Part shown: one piece after another, positions 50,030 to 61,691 of the stretch
Layout of the letters: each line of letters opens with the position of its first letter
How positions within the stretch are numbered: the first letter of the stretch is position 1
DNA from: Apis mellifera
Taxonomy: Eukaryota; Arthropoda; Insecta; Hymenoptera; Apidae
Reading direction: 5' to 3'
Assembly: GCF_003254395.2 (NCBI RefSeq)
Contig: NC_037648.1
Coordinates: forward strand, 3,823,868 to 3,887,867
Length of the DNA stretch: 64,000 nucleotides
Made by a program: the position numbers and the translations under genes
The notes under the pieces: generated by a model
What the model saw: the letters and a program-made list of their open reading frames with translations, nothing else
The model's database searches: none
Told to the model about the DNA's origin: nothing

Positions 50030-51140
50030 CGACGATATCATAACATTGATACAAACTCATTCTAAGCATTAAGCATCGATATTTATAGTTTATAAGATGA
50101 AGGAAACGGAATCCTTCTGCCATTTTGTTCATGGACGAATACCATATCATTAGAAAGCTTGAAATTTATCATATTAATTTGTGATTTTTTGCCACAAGAA
50201 TCGAATCGATATCTTTTTTCAATCAAAAATTATAATCTTTAGAAAGTTAAATACATATTTTTAATCCTTCCCTTCCATTTTCTTAAAGTTTGTAAAAAAA
50301 GTTACGCCACATATGAATCGATGATTCGTGCATTTCGTAAACTTTCAATAAATAGAAAATAATTATAACGTACGATACATTTTCTTAGCCTGGAAAAAAG
50401 ATGCACATATATAAATATGCAAATTTTCAACGAAATCAATAAGGAGAAAAATTGATCGAGAAATAAAACTGGATATCGATCTCTTTTGTTCCACGCTCGA
50501 GCAAAAATAATGCAAGAATATTAATGACCGCGGCACGCGCTCGTACGTATAATCGAGTGTAAACAAGGCAGCAGGCTTGCACGTCGGATCTATCGGTGAC
50601 AAAAGCCAGGAGTGATAGAGTGGTAACATGAAATCGCAGTAGAAACGGTTGACCTGATGCGTCAATCACGATGCGACGCGATAAGCATCGTGTCAAAGGG
50701 ATGACCCCGGGCTGAGGTCATCCTTGTATCGAGCCGGATCGATTTCCGTATTATTGGGGACGATGACGATGACGATAATTCCACGCCGACATTCACGCGA
50801 TCGCCGGCTATCATTGATTTCACGCTCATCCGCGGCTCTCGGTGAACCAGATTAATTTTATCATGACGAATCGTCTTCCAATTATATCGCGCCTCTGTCC
50901 CAATGAATAGTATCCTCTCGTAGAACGGTCCATTATTTCAGTAAATTTCCGTGAATTTCCTGGAATTTCGATTCTACGCTGAACTTGTGATAAGTGGTGA
51001 TTTTCTAAATACGGTATGGTGTACGTGTACCCGGTTAATTGGGATAGTCGCTGTTTCTCTACCCCTTTAACCGTTCTACCTACCGATTCCTGGAATTTGA
51101 ATTTCAAATTTTAACGCGCACGAATCGCTTTGGAAATTTA
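50030..51140. promoter_or_regulatory. Large G+C-richer island 25 with everted nuclear-receptor half-sites
   Basis: The longest island; the core at 50510-51100 is CpG-rich. GGATGACC (50699-50706) and GGTCATCC (50716-50723) form an exact inverted pair that places TGACC and AGGTCA half-sites in everted orientation around CCGGGCTG. A GATGAC triplicate is at about 50763-50776. Minus-strand frames (50363-50696, 50826-51107) overlap each other in two phases and are unrecognised. Enhancer or promoter role is inference. Confidence 0.45.
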
Positions 51141-53399
51141 AGATACGTAAAATGGAATAATTCTTTTCTATTATCTCATAAGAATGTTTATTCGCAAAAT
51201 TAAATTTTTATAAACAAGATTAAAGATATTTATTAAATAAAGACTTGTTTCTTGAATAAAGTTACTTTTAATTTTTTTTAATTTTAAGATAATTATTTAG
51301 GAAAAGATCCTTTTCATTAATCGTTTTCCTTAGTTTTCTCTTAGTTTTTAAAAAAATTCCTTGAATGGTTAAAGACTAGAAAAGAATAAAATTATTTCAA
51401 AATTAGTAACTTTTTATTCAAAGTATCGAATCGGTCGCAATTAACCATAGCATCGAAAATGCTATACGAAAAATAGTCAACTATAATAATTATGAATAAA
51501 TATTCAAGTAAATTCTGAAGCAATTCTTAAATTCTTATTTATTTAATAATAAATAATAAATGAAATTCTAATTGTAAATAACTTATACAAATAATTACTA
51601 TATGCAAATAAAAATGTCTTTTTTTTTATTTGGATAGATAGAAAAACAAATAACAAATAAAATCGATTTCCAAAATTTTTTATAAATAAATAGTAAAAAA
51701 TAAATTTTTAAAAATATTTAAATAATTTTTATATAAATAAAATATTAATTACTTATTAATTAAAATAATTAAATTGTTATAATTTAACTTTAAATAATTA
51801 AACTATAATTAATCGCTCTTAGTATTATTCGAGCATTTTTTCCGAGTTATAAATAAAAATATGTTTATATTTTTTTCATTATGATTTATTTTTCATATTT
51901 TATTTCATTAATGATTCATTTGATACATTTATATAAAATTAAATTTGAAATTAAATTAAAATCAACATATCACATGTATAATATAATATATATAATAAGC
52001 CGATTTTGTTCTTAATAATATAATTATCTAATATTTCATATCTTTTATAAATCGTAGATATTACGTATACATATCAAATTTATTATCGTATACATATTCA
52101 AATTTTTCATAAGTATATAAATATTCACAATAAATATTTTTCCCTTTTATTTTTTTTACGAGACAATGACAGAAATCGAGAAAAAAATTACCAATAATTT
52201 TCCAAACATTTATTTCCCTAAATAAATGACGATATTTTGTTGTTATAACAATTGATCGAATTATTATATTATGTATTTATAGGCTCTCTCAGTTTGGAAT
52301 AATTTGTGAGTACATAGTTTAAAAAAATAAAATTCAAACTTTAATTTATCTTTGTTGATGAAGAAGATTGTTGAGAGTTACACGTTATATAAAATAAAAA
52401 AAAGAATTGTAAAAATTCAAGTATAATTTTCTGACAAAATTTAAATGCGTTTTATATCTTATTATACTCAAGCTTCGAGCATATATTCAGCTAAAGGCTC
52501 GAATATATTTTATTGCAACTACTAAGAATATGAAAATCGACATCTTATTTCATCTTTGAGAACAAAGGAAGATCATGGAGAATGAGAACATAGTGAAAGA
52601 AAGATTGAGAATTTAAGCATTTGAGGAAATTTAAATACTTTATCATATTATTATATTCAAGAGAGATTCTTATCGCTATTCTTCCATTCATTTTATGCGA
52701 ATTAGACATTAGAGTAAAAGAAGTAAAACGTTTAAATTAAATCATTTGGTGAAAAAATTACGAATAATTAAAAAAATATTGAATGAAACTCGAAAAAATA
52801 AAATATAAAAAAAAAAGATTAAGGAAAGTTCAAGTATTTAAAAAAATGTATGTTCTATTATATTATTTTGATATAAAATTCGAGCATATATTCATTTATA
52901 TATTCGATATATATTCGCTATTCATAAGCTTTAACATTAAATATGATTGCAATTCTATAAATGACAATAATTGAATCAGTAAGTTATTTGAGAGGAAATA
53001 TAATATGACTTATCGGCAGATAGAATGTTCACTTGGAATAGTGGTACAGAAATATAATTCTAATGAGATTCGACTAAAGCTTGGAATTTCGTTGAACATA
53101 TACCAAGATATAATAAACGTTGGATAAATTCATGACTATCGAGACGTAAAGGGTACATTTATGGAATAATGATATATATTGAAATATAATGAGATAGAAC
53201 TAAAATTTAATTCTCAATGAAATTTCGGTAAAGTTATATTGTTTAGAGTTCTCTATATTACCGATTATGAAACACAATAAATAGATTAAATAATAGAAGG
53301 AGAAATTATTGAATTTTATTCTATATTTTTGTTTTATTTCGAGCTATAGAATCTTCTTGATTCTATTTGTATCATCTATTTCCTATATATCTTACATTA
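51141..53399. other. A+T-rich stretch
   Basis: Unstructured A+T-rich DNA to about 52340, then decayed tandem repeats to about 53300. No gene seen. Confidence 0.75.
52400..52930. repeat. Probable decayed tandem array, period about 200 bp
   Basis: TTCAAGTATAATTTTCTGAC (52416), TTGAGGAAATTTAAATACTT (52620) and TTCAAGTATTTAAAAAAATG (52829) each precede a TATATTATTATATTC-like segment. CGAGCATATATTCA occurs exactly at about 52477 and 52880. The copies are poorly conserved; a further diverged copy may lie at 52980-53250. Confidence 0.5.
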
Positions 53400-53410
53400 A
53401 TTATGTTCAA

Positions 53411-53692
53411 ATGGCAGCAAAGGAGTCTCCAACTGCTGAACTGGACTAAATACTAGATAGACCAGTTCCAAGGTGGTCATCTCCCTATTAAGTGGGAATA
53501 TTCGGGCTACCAATTATAGGATAGTTACGAATTGCCCTTTATGGATACATTAATACTGTCTTAATGAATATCATGGTTGAGAAGGATTACATAATACAAA
53601 AATTATTAACCCATTTATTGTTTAAAAATGATCAGTTCAATAGATATTTCAACTTGAATTTTACGAAACTTATCGCATGGAAGACAAGATAA
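53411..53692 (+). pseudogene. Possible decayed coding remnant, product unknown
   Basis: A patch of balanced composition isolated in A+T-rich DNA. From ATG at 53411 (context TTCAAATGG) one frame reads 93 codons with three in-frame stops: TAA 53447, TAA 53489 and TAG 53522. The readable pieces are MAAKESPTAELD, RPVPRWSSPY, VGIFGLPIIG and LRIALYGYINTVLMNIMVEK, then an A+T-richer tail to TAA at 53690. The stretch VGIFGLPIIG onward is hydrophobic, like a membrane segment. The pieces read like protein but I recognise no family. Other frames are also fairly open, so a conserved RNA or regulatory element is a serious alternative. Confidence 0.25.
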
Positions 53693-54179
53693 GCATAAAT
53701 TTTACGAAATTCAATTTGAAATATCTTTTAAATTAGTTAATCTTTTAAAATAGTAATATCAAACTGCATTGATTAATGTATTAAAAAACTATAAAATTAA
53801 AATATTTAAAAAAATGAAATTAATCTTTGTTCATATTTATGCATTCAATCACACAAGAATTAGTAATATATTCATAATGTATTTCTCTCGATATCACTTT
53901 TCACATGAAACATGAGACATTATGAGATTATATATAACTATTTTGTATATATAACTAATATAAATCTATAAAATTTGTTTTATAAAATTTCATTATATTT
54001 TCATAAATTCAGATAAAAATATCGTGTAAAGCAATTTTAATTATTTTCCTCGCGATTACAAATTAAAATTTTTTTCAAGATTTATTTTTATTTCACACGT
54101 CACATATTCCATAAATGTAAATTGATTCTTTTAATTTTCTCCTAATTCAATTAACAAGTTATTCAAAATTTTAAAAAAG
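53693..54179. other. A+T-rich stretch
   Basis: AATTTTACGAAA(C/A)TT is repeated at about 53658 and 53697 at its left edge. No gene seen. Confidence 0.75.
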
Positions 54180-54880
54180 GTATCGCGTTTTAAAGGACAT
54201 GCCAATATCTTTTTTTGGAGTCACCGTAACTCATTACATTACCACGAATTCGCATGCACGACGTGCTTCTTTGTATCAAATTAACAAGTTTATCGAGGCG
54301 ATTTCCAAAGCGTTTCGATTTCACGTATCGTACGACAAATATTAATTAAAAAATTTTAATAAATTCGTGCCAAGGCGATACATTTATCGCAATAATTTTT
54401 TTTAATACCTCGCTCGTGTTCAACGTTTTTATCGGAGGAGAAAAATGTATAAAATTTCACGGAACAAAGCTTTTGCTCGCCTGATAATAATAAAAAATAT
54501 GGAATGAGTTGTCCATTAAAGCGGAAATTCTTATACCGAACTTTTTTCTCTCTTTTTCTTTTTTTTTCCTTTTTTTCTTCTTTCCTTTTTGAAATATCAT
54601 GTTTCTCCGAGAACGTCGTCGCACGGCTCGAACATAGGATTTATTTTTAATTATAAAAGAATTTACCTCGCGGAGAAAAACGTTTCACCGGCTGCATTCC
54701 CTTCGAAATGCTGGCCGTTTCCGCTTCTATAAAATTAAACGAGCAGAAAGAACGGCTGAAGAGGACTCGTTTGCATATCCACCTGGATTTCGTCAAAAAA
54801 AGGAAAGAGGAGGGAGGAGGGAAATTTTTCATTCCGCTTTACTCATTCAACGATCAACCGTGAAATCGTATTCCATTTAT
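54180..54880. promoter_or_regulatory. G+C-richer island 27 with hairpin
   Basis: Contains GCACG-A-CGTGC near 54257 and an inverted repeat GCGATA/TATCGC at 54375-54380 and 54385-54390 with a 4-nt loop. A pyrimidine tract (54541-54590) and a purine-rich segment near 54800-54825 follow. The 61-codon minus-strand frame is unrecognised. Possible regulatory DNA. Confidence 0.35.
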
Positions 54881-55999
54881 GAATTGTTGAATCTTTTATC
54901 GAATTGTATCAGATTAAGTAATAATTTCGTTTTCGTTCTTTTCTCAAGAAGAAATTGTTCTTAAATAGAATATATTCTTAAATAGAATATTTTTAAACAG
55001 AAAAGTAGATTATGATTATAAAAAAAAAAAATGATATTTTTCTATTTAAAGATTCGATTATATATCTAATAAATAAAGAAAAAAATGTTATTACTTATTA
55101 TTATTAAATATGTAAATATGATTTAAATAATATTTTAGTTCTATTTTCAAAAATAATTCAATCTAATTTTAATCAGAAAAACTTCATAAATATATTAAAA
55201 TTCCATTAAAAATTATAAATAAAAAATTTCTATTAATATTACTTCATTTATTATTAAATTTCATCTCTTGGCCTTCTTTATTTTTATTACATTTTATTAT
55301 ATTTATAATTCTATAAAGATATACACAATTATATAATCATTGATATAATCATTAATTGAATCATATCAAAATTAAAAATCAAATTATATTCGATAACTAA
55401 ACAATTTCTTAAGTATTTTATAATTTATCTAATACTTACTATAATTATATAAAAAATTATTTTAGATTATTTCATAATCTAAAATCATATCTCAAAATCA
55501 TATCAAAATAAAAATCTATTAATAACTACAAAGTTTTGGTCAAAAATATTTTATATTTATTTAATTTATTATAAAATAATTACTTTTATTTCATAATCAA
55601 TTATATCTTAAAATTAAGAATTAATACATCCATTCGATAACTACAAAATTTCAGTCCCATATATTTTCCATTTATCCAAATTATATTATTTCATAATCTA
55701 ATCGAGTCATGTTGAAATTAAAGATCGATATATATAAGACTCAATAACTGCAAAATGTCTCAAATATTTATTCAATACTCACAATAATAAATACTAATAA
55801 ATAAAATTATTGTTGTTTCACAGTTTACTAATTAGTTTACTAATAATTATACATTAAAACTAAAAAAATATGTTACATTTATCCAACATTTATTATAATC
55901 AAAAATTATTTTTATTTCATAATCTAATTAAAGATTTAATCTAATTAATGTATTTATCCAACACTTTATGATTAAATAGTTATCTTATAATTAATTGAA
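54881..55999. other. A+T-rich stretch with degenerate array
   Basis: Holds the array at 55385-55960. No gene seen. Confidence 0.75.
55385..55960. repeat. Degenerate tandem array, period about 105-130 bp, about five copies
   Basis: Units begin CGATAACTAAACAATTTC (55391), TAACTACAAAGTTTTGG (55532), GATAACTACAAAATTTCAG (55637) and AATAACTGCAAAATGTC (55743). Each continues with a TATTTTCCATTTATC-like segment and TATTTCATAATCTAAT-like text. The last copy is partial (55874 on). Divergence is high and no unit is protein-coding. Confidence 0.8.
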
Positions 56000-56640
56000 A
56001 TTTTTAACAATCTCTCCCTGACTTATCCCTGATTTTATCACGTTTCAAATTACAAAACTCGTTCACGCTTGCAAATCTAATACTATGTTCGTGAATATAT
56101 GATATTGCTATGAAATGTTAACGAATAATAATTACCGCATATCAGTTTGAACTTTAGAAACTTCAAGAATAGTTTCGACACGGATGCTCGACGTTACATT
56201 TATGATATATCATCGGGTATAAATATGAAGCACTGGAAACCGACACTCGAAACAAATTACAGCGGTATTAACGAAAATTCCTCCAAAGTTCTACGTAGTC
56301 AGAATGAATCCTTGTCGAGATGATCGTGTTCTAGCCAAGCGAGAAAGAGTCTCGAACCGTTGCCACTGACAGCCGCATATTTTCCACTGTCTGTTTCCAC
56401 TGTCCTTCTTATCCGCAACGTTAACAAAATCCCGTATTGGTCGTGTCTCTGCGGTTACAGCGGTAAAATTCGCTAGTTGGAATCGTCGTGTCACGATACC
56501 TTTCGAGTAATTGTAAATCGAACTCAAACTCGAGACCAACGTCAAAATTTCACCTCGAAATGTGTAACAATATCCATGTACCTAGTATACGTTTAATTGT
56601 GCACCTCGAACGTATATTCATATATTCTAGCCTGTTTTTC
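56000..56640. promoter_or_regulatory. G+C-richer island 28
   Basis: Balanced DNA. TTTCCACTGTC is directly repeated at 56381-56391 and 56394-56404 (13-bp spacing). GACACGGATGCTCGACGTTAC lies near 56177. An 84-codon minus-strand frame at 56291-56545 is unrecognised. Possible regulatory DNA. Confidence 0.35.
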
Positions 56641-58369
56641 GAATTGCGAAGCAATTAGAATTTAAAAAAAAAAAAACTTGTTTTTAATTTTTCAGATATC
56701 GTATGAAAAGAATATTGTGAAAAATATTAAAAGTATTTAAATATTATTGCATTTATTGTGGTATTTGCGTACTAATTGGATTTGGAAATAAAAAGGATTA
56801 TATTATATTGGAGTGTTATATATGAAATGACTAGTTTTATTAAACTGTAAAAGTAAATGAATAAAAGTAAGTGAATAAATGTACATGGAACAATGCTTGC
56901 TGTTGTATATTAATTTAAAATTTGAAGTTGAATATAATTTGAATATTATTTTATTGGAAAAAAATAAATTGTATATTATAATGAATTATATTTTAACGTC
57001 AAATTTAAAAGTTTTCATAAACATGTAAAATTTGGAATATTGGTAAAATTAATAAGATAATAAAATTAATATTGGTAAAATTAATAATTAAGAAATTAAT
57101 AACAACATTACATTTTCTTTAATTTATTCCAAATATATAATTCAAATTTCTTTATTTAAAATTATTTTTTTTACATAACAAGAACCGTTATTCATTGAAA
57201 AGTTAAAAATTAAAAATTAAATTATTGTTTGAATTACTAAATAAAAAAATATATTAAATTAATGAAAATAATTTGTAAATTATCATTACATTTTAAAAAA
57301 TTTGTTAATAAAATTTAAGATTTTAATAACTTATAAATATTATTTTTGTTAGAAATTATAAAAAAGAAATTGATTCCCACTTTTCGTTTTTATCTTATGG
57401 TCTGTGATTACAATGTTCTGTTGAATTAAAAGCTAATTATTATTTTTTGCATTTGCCTATAAATATTTTCAAATATGTATCCATTTGAGAAATATATAAT
57501 ACTATTTTTTAATGAAAATTACATTAAAAGTAACTGTGACTGAAAAAACTAAAAAAGATATAAATTAATTCGTTATATGTTTATAAAAAGAATAATTTTT
57601 TTTTTTAATTTTTCTATCCATTTACAAAAATAATTTTATAGATTTAAAATTAATATATAATATAATAATTAATATATAATATATAATATATTAATAAAAT
57701 TTATTTTGTATTATATCGACAAAAAAAGAAGAAACAATAAAGAATAATTCTAGAAATTAAAAGAAACACAAAAATTTGTATGCAAAAATGTTTAGTGAAA
57801 TTTATTTTTCATATTATCTTCTTTTCTAATCTGAAACTTTATCTAATGCGAAACTTATGTATAACTTAAAAAATAAGTTTCAATAGATATCTTTCCATAC
57901 AAACCTTTATGTTCTTTAGTTTATGGCTTTAAAATTTTTCTTAGCTTTATGAACATTCTATATACAAATATTATATTACGTATTGTTGAATATATTAAAT
58001 ATTAAATATACAAATATAATATAAATATTATTATATGAGTGAGCAATTTAAAAAATTTATTAATCAAATTAAAATTAAAATTAAAATAATTTAAATATTA
58101 TTATAAAAAATAAATTTTATTCGCTATCAAAAATCATAAATTGCAAAAAAGGAATTGTAGCTATATTATTTGTATAATATTCGTAGCTATATTTTGTTCT
58201 AATCTAAATTCATTACAATCATTTTACACAAGATTATTTTATAATTCGCCTCGTTTCAATTTCAATATTTGTTTATTTTATACTTCGAAATTTATCTTTC
58301 ACTTTCTCTCGTTATATAAAATTTTGAATTTGCATTTTCTAGTTTAATTTTCTATTGTTATAGTGACAT
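56641..58369. other. A+T-rich stretch with family B copy
   Basis: A+T-rich DNA with a TATAATATATTAAT low-complexity patch at 57650-57700 and the family B copy at 57830. No gene seen. Confidence 0.75.
57830..57960 (+). repeat. Dispersed repeat family B, copy 7
   Basis: CTGAAACTTTATCTAATGCG, AACTTATGTATAACTTAAAA, AATAAGTTTCAATAGATATC and CATACAAACCTTTATGTTC follow the family order. A reverse-oriented fragment, AAAAGAAACACAAAAATTTG, lies just upstream at 57761. This mimics the head-on pair at 44101-44345. Confidence 0.55.
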
Positions 58370-58700
58370 TCGTAGTATCTATCATCATTTATCGCAACAA
58401 GTAGAGCGTATAATGCATTCAGGTGACTTGAAATTTGTCAAGATCGATGGAATTCCCGAATTGTTAACGTATTTTCGCGAATTACAGTTTTGTTTCGAAA
58501 GATATTGGACTATTATATAACAGGTTATGGATTTATGTATCGATTGTTACATGCGCGCCATATGATCGAAATATGTTATCTCGTCTTGTTATCTCGTCGA
58601 ACATCACTCGCATACCTTATACCGTTTACAGTAAATATCGAATATTCGTATCAAATTATATAATAAATATCATCTGACGTTGTATTTGATAATCGAGAAA
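58370..58700. other. G+C-richer island 29
   Basis: Balanced DNA. TGTTATCTCGTC is directly repeated at 58574-58585 and 58587-58598, and GATCGATGGAATTCCCGAATT is near 58443. No open frame of note. Possible regulatory DNA. Confidence 0.3.
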
Positions 58701-61489
58701 CTTTCGTTGTTACAATGGTGATATTGATAAAATAAATAAAGTGTAGAATATAGAAAGATTAGTGTTAGAAATAAATATTTATGAAAAATATATATTATAT
58801 ATTTCGAAAATATACCGAATGGATATATAGTTTTAATGATAAAACGATTTTATTGAAATTTTCAATCGCAATTTTTTGAATATTGATCATTGCTCCAAAA
58901 TGATAATTTTTGAAATTTGATTTTTGAAAAAAAAGTTACATGAATAAATTATGAGAGCAGTATAGAAGTAATGGAACTAGAAATATATGTTTTTAATCAA
59001 ATTTAATTATTAAAATTCGTATAATGTTGTTCGATGTTTCACTGTTTCATTTTAATGAATTGAATTATAAACATTCATATATATTTTTATAAAACTCGTT
59101 GTCAAATTTGTATTAATTAAATTGAATTGAAACTGACACAGAAACACATTGTATATAATAAAATAATATTTATATAATATTAATGACTAATTACTTTATA
59201 AATACAGCTTGAATATATATTTGAATTATACAAAACAATATAAATAGATATTATGATGAAAATAAAATTTAATTTGAAATTGATATTGAAAACGTATAGT
59301 ATTATGATTATTAACATCAGAATGTAAATATATATGTTAATTATATTAACATAATTATATATTAATAATTATATAATATAACATAATGATAATATTAATT
59401 ATTGAAATAAAATCAGAAATATATAAAAAATATTGTATAAAAAAATAATATGGATATTAGAATTAACAAAAATATATAACATTGTGAAATTCGTAATCAT
59501 TAAAAAAAAGAAAAATGAAATGGAAAATTATTTGCAAAATGCATATTTTTATATATAAAATGTCTTTGAAATAGTGTCCTATGATTCAAGCGGATTTTAT
59601 GTAAAAGAAAAATAAATAAAAAAATATATATATTTTTATTTTTTGGTTTAACACTTCGTTTTCAAATAAATCATGTTTGAAAATTGTACAAATAAAAATG
59701 AAATTGATTAATTTCCTATTGAATGTAAATAAACTATTGACAAATTACTTTACATATAGAAATAAAAAAAAAATATAGAATGAAATTTTATCATTTATGT
59801 CCTTATTTTCGAAAAATATTGAACATTTACGATCATGAAATCGATCAATTTTCAAATTCAAATTTCTCAAAAATTTCTCAAATTTCTAAATGAAAAAGAT
59901 TTATTTTATATTTTAATACTTTATACACTTTATATACTTTATTTTTTTTATACAATTTACGTATATAATACTATTTTAATAATAAGAATTTAATAGTCTA
60001 TAATAGTCTATAATATAATAGTCAGTAATAGAATAAGAATAGTAATTAAAGTAATTAATAAAATAAATTATTAAAAAGTATTCAGATACAAAATGAATTG
60101 TTACAACAATATAAATTGTATATAGTATGGAAAAATAAAAAATTCAATTTTCTCTGCAAAATTTTTATAAAAATCGAAAAAATAAAAATAATTAATATCA
60201 TTAAGATAATTATAATATCAAAAAAAATTAAAAAAATTCCTTTATTTTTGTGACAATTTTCATGATAATGTAAAAATAACCATTTATAAAAATCTGTGCA
60301 ATATTGTTGTATACAGAATTGCAAATGGTTATTAAAACTTAAAATTGTATGTGCATTAAATTTTAAAAACTATATATTTCCGTAAATACTAATTTATTAC
60401 AATAAATTCATGAAACATTGAAATTATTATAAGATTTATGAATAAAAATTTCTTATTTAATTTTCAGTCTTCTGAAATTTTTTTTTCGAATTAACGAATG
60501 AAAAAAAAGATAGAATTTTAATTTTAATAGATTTTAAGTTTAACATTTTTTTGCTTCTATATATGGTTTTTATTATAGTTATATTACACTGCAAATTAAA
60601 ATTTTTTGAGTTTTAAAATAATTAATCAAAAATCGAAAGATAAAATGAAAAATATGAAATATGTATATTTATATGGCAAAAAAGGTTTTATGTATTACTT
60701 AAAATATTAAATAAAAATTGAAAATCGTGCAAAATAAAATTAAGAATAATGAGATATTTTATTTTAATATATGAGGAAATATGATACTATGTTGAAAAAT
60801 ATGAATCTAAAAATTATATCAAAAAATAAAAAAATATTTTATTACTAATTACTTTTTAAAAAATTTGTATTTTTTAAGAAATGTAAAAAATGTTCGTAAA
60901 AAATATTCCCTTTTTTTCTATGTAATTTTCATACATCTAATTTTGTTAAACAATCATTTTCAGAATTAAAAATTAAATTTTGAAAAAGATAAAAATAATA
61001 AATTTCTGAAATCATATTTTTCATAAAATTGATATTTATAATTTTCCGTTAAATATAATAAATATAATAATTATTTTAAGAAATATTATTTTTTATTTTA
61101 AATTTCTATTATCTCTTTTTTTATTACAAGACTTTCTTGTTCACTAATATTTTGTTTGAAATATTTTGTCAAGTAAAAATAAACGCAAAACATATTATAT
61201 TTATTTATAAAATTTCTATCTTTTATATCTTGATCGTTGTATAAAATTTAAATTTTCCAAATATCGATCTTTTCATAAGTTTAATCTTTCTATACTAATA
61301 TTTTTACATTAATTCATGGACGTAAATATTTATTCCTTCATTATATTCGTAAAAGTTCTAACCGTGTAATTAATATGATTTTTTATTCTCATAAATTTAA
61401 TACAAATTCTTTTCAAAAAATAAAAATCTATAAAAAATGAACAAATTTCGATAATTTGATTACAGTAAAATTCAATCTCACAACTATTA
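58701..61489. other. A+T-rich desert with family A copy
   Basis: Holds family A copy 2 and short slippage repeats: AATTTCTCAA at 59861-59889 and TAATAGTCTA at about 59991-60012. No gene, RNA or transposon recognised. Confidence 0.75.
58876..59160 (+). repeat. Dispersed repeat family A, copy 2
   Basis: Collinear with 44851-45110 over the shared words listed there, same orientation, about 14 kb away. A few insertions (about 59056-59085) are specific to this copy. Confidence 0.8.
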
Positions 61490-61691
61490 CGTTAAAATTA
61501 CAAGACACAATTGTGTCATGTTACTATGTCTGAATACAATAGAAGGGTTAATTAACCAGTCTTCTGATATATATGGGTCAGGTGTGTTCCAGATTCACTT
61601 GTCTGTTAATGCTTCCGCATGTCAGAATGATGGGATCAAATTCAATATATTCTTAGAAATTCAAATCAAATTCAAAGCAAAAGATTCATAA
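61455..61691 (+). other. Island 30: small balanced patch with an open frame
   Basis: A balanced patch at 61490-61640 includes a perfect 14-bp palindrome GACACAATTGTGTC (61504-61517). One frame is open for 78 codons from 61455 to the TAA at 61689, with ATG at 61518 giving 57 codons (MLLCLNTIEGLINQSS...). A TTGATTACAG acceptor-like site (ending 61465) and a CAG-GTGTGT donor-like site (at 61581/61582) could frame a 116-nt exon, but there is no family match or partner exon. Confidence 0.2.
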
